Positions 8,672-15,000 of a stretch of DNA of 15,000 nt are shown in pieces (positions within the stretch are counted from its first letter, which is position 1; the number at the start of each line of letters is the position of its first letter). A program made the translations under genes and the position numbers. The notes under the pieces are model-generated. The model had not been told where the DNA came from, searched no databases, and was given only the letters and a program-made list of their open reading frames with translations. Source of the DNA: Botryococcus braunii (Eukaryota; Chlorophyta; Trebouxiophyceae); contig KV908389.1 of assembly GCA_002005505.1 (NCBI GenBank), positions 539,422 to 554,421 of the forward strand. The letters are read 5' to 3'.

Positions 8672-8892
8672 CCAAACGCTTACAGGTACAAGCCTTTCAC
8701 AAGGAGGTTACAGAGAGTTCAAGCATGTTCAACTTTTAAAGAGGCCAGCCCTTTGCCACGTCAAATACTCAACGTGTTAATCTGGTCGAAAAACTTGCAG
8801 GTATAAGCCATTCGTAAGGTGATTACAGAGAGTTCAAGCACGTTCAATTCGTAGAAGGCCAGTCCATTGCCATGAAAGAACTGAACATGTTG
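8672..8892. repeat. Diverged ~114-bp tandem duplication
   Basis: Copy 1 (about 8672-8780) and copy 2 (about 8787-8892) share CAGGTAyAAGCC, the exact TTACAGAGAGTTCAAGC, GAAGGCCAG-type and CCATTGCCA-type blocks in the same order. Confidence 0.8.
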
Positions 8893-8929
8893 TACAACGA
8901 AGAATTAGTGCTGCGCACACATGAACTCG

Positions 8930-8992
8930 CCCCCCCCCCCAAAAAAAAAAGAAAAAAAAAGGAAAAAAAAAGAAAGAAAGAAAGAAAAAGAA
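8930..8992. repeat. C11 followed by an A-rich tract
   Basis: C11 (8930-8940) is followed by A10, G, A9, GG, A9 and GAAA repeats. Read on the minus strand it is again a T-run joined to a G-run. Confidence 0.9.
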
Positions 8993-9102
8993 CAAAACGG
9001 GGCAGATGGCCAGAAGATGCCGACAGTGTGAAGAAGTGTTAAAAGAAGTGACTCTGACCAGACGAACAGGCATGGAAATTAAATCATATCTGTCAGGAGT
9101 GC

Positions 9103-9624
9103 CTAAAAAGTCTGTGCACAGTAAAAAGTCAAGATCTGGGTAGGCTTCCGTAGTTGTGAATGAAAGGAAGGGCACTGCAACCTGGCAATAGCCCGGCGAG
9201 CGTAGCGGGCTGTGAGGACGCCTGCGGCAATAATGAATACACCCGACACGACGGTTGTGCCAAGAGTTACCCAGGGACTGATGCGGCGCTTCCCGCTAAC
9301 TATTTCCTCAATGCTCTTGGCCAGGCTGCCAGCATAGACGTACATCAGCGTCCCTGCATGTACCTTTCCAACGGTAATTTTGACGGCATTATATTGGAGC
9401 GGCTTGCGAGTATGCTGAAGGGAAAAATGTTCTGTGGTCAACTCATAAGATGCTTATTTTACACCCCCACAAAGCCAACGTAGCTCGTCAAAATGTGCTT
9501 GTTCTTCAATCCCACCAACGCTTCTAATGCACTTTGGTCCGTCTGGAAAGTGGAGGTCACAAAGAGGTGGGGAAACGCTAACCCCCCACCATACTTTGAC
9601 GGGCAGGTGTGTGTGCGTGCGTGC

Positions 9625-9709
<85 letters not shown>

Positions 9710-10870
9710 AGACACACACACACGCACACACACACACACACAGACAGGCAGAGAGGGGGGGGGGGCAGTGCGGCAGGGAAGGGGGGGAGGGGGATGGAAT
9801 CGAGGAGGGAGAGGAGGGGCTTGCTCAGACTAGGTGGAGCGTCTGGTCCTTCAAGGCAAGGAGTATGGAGCAAGGGATACGGGCAAAGGCTCTGCCTTCC
9901 AAAATGAGTCCTTCACCTCTTCCAGTCCTGCATGATTTCCTGAGACCACTCTCATTAGAAAGCCAGGGCATTGTACAGCTAGGCTCGCACCTGGAAGGAT
10001 CCCCACGCAAGTTGTGAGGACATAGGAAAAGAAAGAGACTGGCGTAACACCCAGACCATAGTTGAGGAGCGAGAAGGGAACGACTGGCGACAGACGCAGC
10101 AACAGCATCAGCTTCCAGCCCTCCTCCTGAAGTGCTATGTCGACGCCATGCCATGTGTCGCTCTGATGCACAATTTTGGCCACCTTTTCTCGAAACAGAA
10201 ATCTTCCCAGCAGAAAGGCCAATGCCGCCCCTGAAGACGCTCCCAACCACACCACCAAGGCCCCGAAAGCCAAGCCAAATACATAGCCTGCGCCCAGGGA
10301 GAGGAGCGAGCCAGGAATGCAGAGGACTGCCCATCCCAATCCCCCCATGGTTATGTTAATGTGGCTAAACAACTGTTGCATATCTGTGAGTACGTCAGCA
10401 GCCGCCTTTCGCACAGCATGATCCGTCTATTACAGCGGAAGAGAGCAGATGATTTCTTCGCACAGGGACTTTCCAAGTCACAGTCAGATGGCAAGGGCAT
10501 AGAGGAACCCGAGAGGGACAACAATCTGCGTGCAGTGGTTGCACACAGCGCACAGAAGATTGAAATGCAGATGAACCTCATTATGAATAACCCTTGTTAT
10601 CAGAAACTATCGAGGAACATATCAGTCAAAACAGTGTCTGATACACATTCAATAATGACTTTCATTCTAACAGCTTCTTGGTCTACCTGTGGCCCCACAG
10701 TACAGGATAGTAAAGCAAGCCGCTCCAATCAGCAGGTGTTGCTGCATCCAATACAAGAACTGACGTACTTTGTCTCTGTTTTCCACGTTGAATCCGAATA
10801 GAAGGATCGCTACCGAGACCCCAAAGACCAGTACGATCGCTACTCTCCATATGTTACCATTGCTTGCCAT
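9103..10870 (-). CDS. VTT-domain (TVP38/TMEM64/DedA-like) membrane protein, three exons
   Basis: Proposed CDS: complement(join(9103..9353, 9991..10326, 10687..10870)), 771 nt, 256 aa, ending TAG. Splices: CCACAG|GTAGAC...GGGCAG|TC (phase 1) and TTCCAG|GTGCGA...CATGCAG|GG (phase 1). A membrane segment is at about 9-27. The VTT core (60-185) is canonical: IPGSLLSLGAGYVFG (65-79), GAALAFLLGR (94-103), RLSPVVPFSLLNYGLG (139-154), CVGILPG (168-174) and YVYAGSLA (178-185). A final membrane segment is at about 201-220, and a short basic tail follows. Known: VTT proteins share a tandem membrane fold with two re-entrant loops carrying Pro and Arg residues like those seen here, and relatives act in lipid scrambling and secretory-pathway membranes. 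Inferred: an endomembrane lipid or transport role. It is the paralogue of the convergent gene at 3100-7736, aligned without gaps over exon 2. The last ~25 residues are the least certain, since another donor (GCCAG|GTTGCA) lies there. Confidence 0.88.
9354..9990 (-). other. VTT gene (minus strand) intron 2 with GT/CA microsatellite
   Basis: A 637-bp phase-1 intron between Pro173 and Gly174, at the same place and phase as intron 3 of the plus-strand paralogue. Most of its middle is a dinucleotide and G-run array. Confidence 0.8.
9607..9742. repeat. (GT)n array facing a (CA)n array
   Basis: About 100 bp of GT repeat (9607-9706, irregular at the start) is followed after ATGAG by about 31 bp of CA repeat (9712-9742). 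The two arrays are complementary on the same strand and can form a hairpin. A G-run (about 9756-9766) and G-rich sequence follow. Confidence 0.95.
10327..10686 (-). other. VTT gene (minus strand) intron 1
   Basis: A 360-bp phase-1 intron inside the Val62 codon. It matches intron 1 of the plus-strand paralogue in place and phase. The acceptor GGATGGGCAG lacks a pyrimidine tract, but the resulting ATVLCIPGSLL fits the family well. Confidence 0.8.
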
Positions 10871-11360
10871 CTTTTGAGGAGATGCTTACTCCACCGACAG
10901 CAAATGTCAACTAGACAGGGTGGTACTTCCTAAAAGCACATTCATGCAACCGCCAAGCTCTCAGGCATTCGACGAACACCTGCAACCCACCCCCCGAAAC
11001 AATAACAGAAATGTGGGCTGTCACCAAACACGTTAAAGAGGTTTGAATCAACCTGACCTCATTCCAAACTGTTGGTCGTCGATTCCCCCTTACAACAGGT
11101 GCAGATGGCACTGTACGGAACAATCCCAGGCTGCGTCTCGGAGACTCTGGAGTCCAAAAGACCCCGGCGGGGCTGCGCCCCCCGCACAACCGAAACGCGC
11201 TTTGTTCCGCCGCGTGCCGACCCTTCAAATGCCACAGCGCGTCCATTGCACCATCTTAAGAATCAGACTTCAAGAGGCTTGTAAGTTTCAGTTACAGGTT
11301 TGGAACTGAGAACATTAGACTCAGCAAATAATATTCAACGACACTCAATAATACTCCATA

Positions 11361-11569
<209 letters not shown>

Positions 11570-12069
11570 TGTACATGCGTGCACATGTGTCACCTGTCCT
11601 TCGGAGATTACCGAATCTACGAAGACTTGTCAAAATGCGTGAAAGAGCAGAAATTCATTTGAAGCTGGTTCTCTGAAAGTCAACTACCGATGAGCTGGAG
11701 GTGTCATATCACGATTGTTTGAGCTTCCGCAATTGACTGACTTGATTGTTCGCCTACCTGACTCTTTCCTGCTAAAGCATTTTCAAAGCGGACAGTCAGC
11801 AGAGGTCGTGCAGCCACAGGAGCAACCGCAAAGGGCAGGCGCCCGAGGAAACAGCGGGCGGAAGCGTGTGGTTCCCCAGGGTCCAATTCAGTGCTTGTAA
11901 CGATAGGAGTGTTGCCCACCAGCGACCGCCTCCGTACTGCACTTGCCACATTGACGGTGGTGGCGGGAGCCCCGCGCATACGCCCAAACTTAATTGGCAG
12001 GCCAGCCAGTTATACCCAAACAAAACCGTAAGCACAGCATGGGCCACTGAGAGGGGGTTTACAAGCCCG

Positions 12070-12436
12070 TTGGGAAGGGGGTTTGCAAGCCCTTTGCATA
12101 TAATGTTTAAATGTTCAAGACCTGGAAAATCCCATTGAAGGCAAGGGAGGTACAGGGTGTTTTCCAAGGGGAGAGCATGGACGCGTAGACAACGGACGGG
12201 GACGGACGGACCTACGCACGCGCACATGCAGGCACCCACCCCCGCACGCATGCAGGCAACAAAAGAAGCTGCATCAGCAGCATCATCATCAACAAGAACA
12301 GCAACAACACCTAATAACAACCTCAGCTCGCGAGTACACAGCATAAGAACAAGTGCGTGCTTTAACAACATGGACTTTAGAGACCAGTCGGGCAAATGTG
12401 TAAGAAAAACCCATCTGCACAGCCTCCATTTGTCCG
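12070..12436. repeat. Segmental duplication, copy 1
   Basis: It matches 12740-13100 at an offset of about 665-670 bp. The shared order is: a GGGG(T/C)TT(T/G)(A/C)CAAG block, AATGTT...ATGTTCAAG, TCCATTGA, a GTTTTCCAGGGG-like block, GACGGGGACGGACGGAC, CGCACGCA repeats, CAG/CAA triplets, AGAACAAGTGC, TGGACT(T/C)TAGAGACCA and AAACCCATCT. It also carries an internal ~22-bp duplication of the first block (about 12054-12097). Confidence 0.85.
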
Positions 12437-12463
12437 TAACCTCAAGAGCTGCCAGGTTACGGA
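12433..12463. repeat. Hairpin, 10-bp perfect arms
   Basis: TCCGTAACCT (12433-12442) pairs exactly with AGGTTACGGA (12454-12463) across an 11-base loop, at the right edge of segmental copy 1. Confidence 0.85.
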
Positions 12464-12739
12464 TGCTGCCTTCTGACCATCCGACCGTTGAGACTTTATT
12501 ATTCCAACGTGCTCTGGTAACAGCGAATTCCCGTCCTTCTGGTCATCCAGAGGGACAGTCACCTATAATATCCTTGCATTCCCTTCCTCCTCACATATGG
12601 AATCCACTGTATGTGTCCCTATGTGGCTGGAATGATGTATTGCGTCGGTTACACAGCAGGCCACGAGCAGACGAGCAGAAGGCAACCTCGGCAGTGCCAT
12701 CCCGCCCTAGAGCGCGTTGTGCCCTTCAATAGTAGCCAA

Positions 12740-13100
12740 GGGGGGAGGGGCTTTACAAGACCGTTACGTAAAATGTTAGATGTTCAAGCCCCGGACATTT
12801 CCATTGAGGGCCATGCAGGTACCATGGTGTTCCAGGGGGAGCGCATGAACGCGTACAAAACGAACGGGGACGGACGGACATATATCCACGCACGCACCAA
12901 CGCACGCACGCATGCACGCAGCAGAAACAGCAGCAGCAGCAGCAACAACAACAACAACACCCTATAACACCCTTAGGTTGCAAGCTCAAAAAAGGAGCTC
13001 CACACAGCACCAGAACAAGTGCTTGCTTGAAGATATGGACTCTAGAGACCACTTGGACGAGTGTATGAGGAAAGCCCATCTACGGCAGCCTTTATTCATC
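12740..13100. repeat. Segmental duplication, copy 2
   Basis: The diverged partner of 12070-12436. It includes an expanded triplet tract at about 12918-12960, (CAG)n then (CAA)n, where copy 1 has a shorter mixed CAG/CATCAT/CAA tract. Confidence 0.85.
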
Positions 13101-13809
13101 TGGTACTTCTTGGAGCTGTTGTATAAGCTCCTGATGACATCAACACACCGTTAAAGCTCGTGTGGGTCAACTACCAACGATGTCACGGTGTGCATCAGCA
13201 TTCCGCATTAAATTAAGGAAGATCAAATGCGTCCCAGGGAAACTGCGCTGTGCTATCAGCATAGACTCCAGAGGGGCGAACTCCTTGGCCTTCCACAGAA
13301 TCGCCATACTTCATAGACTATAGAAATGTAATGCACGGTGTCAAGTCCACCAAACTCATTCGCAGCTCTTGTGGCACATATGCTAGCATTGCTGCGCACC
13401 GACCTCCCTTAGCCAGCGTGTTTGTGGACATTTCAAGCCCTATGGGCTGGAATCTTCTTCTTTGTAACAATGGAATTGAACAGACCAGCGAGGAATGTTG
13501 ATCTCCCCAACCCAAATGTTTCAAGCTTCAAGTCACAACCGACAAGCAGCCAGCTGGCGACCCAACAGTGGCCGCAGACAGGAAACTGACTAAGGCATGA
13601 TAAAACATCCCTCCACATCTTCATCTGCAATAAAGGCCAGGTTCAGAATTCTTCTTCCCCTCGACCTATATGGGTGAGGTTTCCCAAAAAAAATGATCTG
13701 CAGCCCTTTGGATCAAACGACCCAGTTGAAGTGCCTCAAGTGGGCGTCGGATAGCCCACTCCATGACTCACAGAGGCCCTATAGAAGAAACTCGAGAGAA
13801 AAACCTTCG

Positions 13810-13826
13810 CCCCCCCCCCCCCCCCC
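13810..13826. repeat. C17 homopolymer
   Basis: An uninterrupted run of seventeen C. Confidence 0.95.
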
Positions 13827-14059
13827 ACCGAAAACGTCCACAGCGCAGCCTCTGTGAAAACAGTGCAATCAGCCCAGGTACATGGGGACCGGACACAGTC
13901 AGCATCCACAAAGAGGATGTGGGTGTCCATCCGAAATCTATAAATTAATGGGGAATGGGACACGGACAAACTTCCTTTGCACTTGGCCACGAAGGTCGAT
14001 GAGCCGATATTTGCCACCCTGAACACAGCTGCAACATCGACTCCCATGGCCACTGGAAG

Positions 14060-15000
14060 CTAAGAAGATTGCGAATGCCAGGGAGCCTCAGAATAGATGA
14101 GGTGCGCCTGGAAGGCAATGCGCTCCCGCAGGTCTGAGGGCAGCCCAGCCATTGCGCCCCACAGGGCCAGCAACCGGGAGTGACCTCTCCCCTGGGCCAG
14201 CCTCCCCGCCTTGAAGAAGACTCCCGCCAGTGCAGCGGCCCTCTCCCGCCTCATCGCAACCAACTCGTCGAGCGGGGCGGGCAAGCCCTTCTTCAGCTTC
14301 CGCCCCAGGTACAGCACCATCTGCCACTTCACGTCGTGACTCCACCGACCTCCATCTTCCGCAACGCAGGTTGCCATTTTTTGGGCCGTGGACTTCAGCA
14401 ATCGGGTGGCCCATGCGGGGCTCATGTGATCGCACACGTACCGCAGCACCTCCAGGGTCGGGCCCGGAGAGCCCTCCCAGTCCTCGCCAGCAAAGGCTTT
14501 CTTCGAAGGCCGTCTGCACTATTTTGGAAAGCCAGCTGCGCGGGCATGCTCGTGGAGACACCTCAGGCACTCCATCCAGTCGGGGCACAGCTTCGTATCA
14601 TCCTGAGAGGGCCTGCAGCTGAAAGCAATAACGGCCTCAAATGTCGTGGCACCGCAAGGCGCCCCGTTCTTGAGCGCATACCGCAGGGCGCCCACATTGC
14701 CTACCTTACCCGCGCGGTAGGTTGTCCTGATGGCGAAGGGAACACCCAGCTCCCGCACATACCGCAACATTTCCTCACCCCCCCATACTGCTTTCTCGAT
14801 ATTCAGCAAATGTGTATCAGGCACACCGCTTCGACTGAGGGCAAGCAACACGCATGCCCGAACTGTATGCCGCGAAAGCGCTTCTCCATAATTCAGAGTG
14901 GCCAAGGCTGGGTGTTTGCTGGCTTCGCGGGATCTGTGCCGCTCATATCCCGCGTCATACAACACCTGCATACACTCCAGGCTGCCCTTGAAAACTGAAG
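14060..15000 (-). CDS. Ankyrin-like repeat protein, 3' part, broken by an in-frame TAG
   Basis: One minus-strand frame is open from the right edge to a TAG at 14060-14062, except for a single TAG at 14519-14521. Before that stop the protein has degenerate ankyrin-like units: GSLECMQVLYDAGYE at the edge, EEMLRYVRELGVPF, GNVGALRYALKNGAPCGATT and DWMECLRCLHEHARAAGFPK. After it, the same frame gives TLEVLRYVCDHM, VKWQMVLYLGRKLKKGLPA, ERAAALAGVFFKAGRLAQ and PSDLRERIAFQAHLI. This continues the repeat and adds a helical C-terminal part like those I recall from algal ankyrin-repeat proteins. Such repeats bind proteins; the partner is unknown. Its 5' end lies outside the window, and CTTCAG at the edge could be an acceptor. 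Either this is a recent pseudogene, or the stop is a sequence error, or the protein really ends at GFPK. A small intron removing the stop is less likely, because it would delete the LHEH motif. Confidence 0.65.

Larger units (their letters stand above)
7737..9102. other. Tail-to-tail intergenic region between the two VTT genes
   Basis: These 1.37 kb hold the 3' UTRs of both convergent genes. I see no convincing coding region; the open frame at 8534-8806 spans a duplicated segment and shows no domain. Contents: a 32-35 bp imperfect direct repeat (8069-8140), a T10-G16 junction (8293-8318), a ~114-bp duplication (8672-8892) and a C11/poly-A tract (8930-8990). No clear polyadenylation signal was found. 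Confidence 0.5.

Noticed and set aside
8534..8806. 90-codon plus-strand open frame between the convergent genes
   Set aside because: It ends within a duplicated non-coding segment, has no recognisable motif and lies where 3' UTRs are expected.
9454..9907. Long open frames rich in Cys-Val or Thr-His
   Set aside because: They are translations of the GT/CA microsatellite inside an intron of the minus-strand VTT gene.
11796..12395. 199-codon minus-strand open frame
   Set aside because: It runs through segmental copy 1. The aligned copy 2 has frame-shifting indels, so a single conserved protein is not supported.
14088..14998. Long frames overlapping the ankyrin-like gene (minus 166 codons, plus 272 codons)
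   Set aside because: They are shadows in GC-rich coding DNA. The repeat motifs lie in the other minus-strand frame.

Overview
The window looks like nuclear DNA of a eukaryotic alga, most likely a green alga. The real genes are split by GT-AG introns with consistent phases, intergenic DNA is long, and there are many microsatellites, homopolymers and foldback repeats. A prasinophyte-type green alga is my best guess. It rests on the ankyrin-like repeat protein at the right edge (algal style) and overall character, not on any search. There is no sign of bacterial operons, ribosome binding sites, CRISPR or insertion sequences.

Layout. (1) 1-549, minus strand: 5' exon of a proline-rich protein with a GRGRE...LPAWMT N-terminus, running off the left edge. 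(2) 550-3099: about 2.5 kb of head-to-head intergenic DNA with a 71-bp tandem duplication and homopolymer tracts. (3) 3100-7736, plus strand: a four-exon gene for a 377-aa membrane protein of the VTT / SNARE-associated (TVP38/TMEM64-like, DedA superfamily) type. Its 2.3-kb second intron and 0.9-kb third intron are packed with perfect palindromes, foldbacks and a G-rich minisatellite. (4) 7737-9102: intergenic DNA between two convergent genes. (5) 9103-10870, minus strand: a three-exon gene for a second VTT-domain protein (256 aa). It is a paralogue of (3): the core coding block is exactly 336 nt in both, and two intron positions and phases match. (6) 10871-14059: intergenic DNA with a compound CT/GT microsatellite and two diverged copies of a ~360-bp segment. 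(7) 14060-15000, minus strand: 3' part of an ankyrin-like repeat protein gene whose single reading frame is broken by one in-frame TAG.

The two VTT genes are arranged tail to tail and probably arose by inverted local duplication. The minus-strand copy keeps the residues expected of the family. The plus-strand copy has lost several of them, carries an extra intron and has a long hydrophilic C-terminal tail. No functional link between the VTT pair and the flanking genes can be seen. I see no clearly new multi-gene system. The most unusual material is the palindrome and foldback load in the plus-strand gene's introns, recurring oligo-T/oligo-G junctions, and the interrupted ankyrin-like frame.
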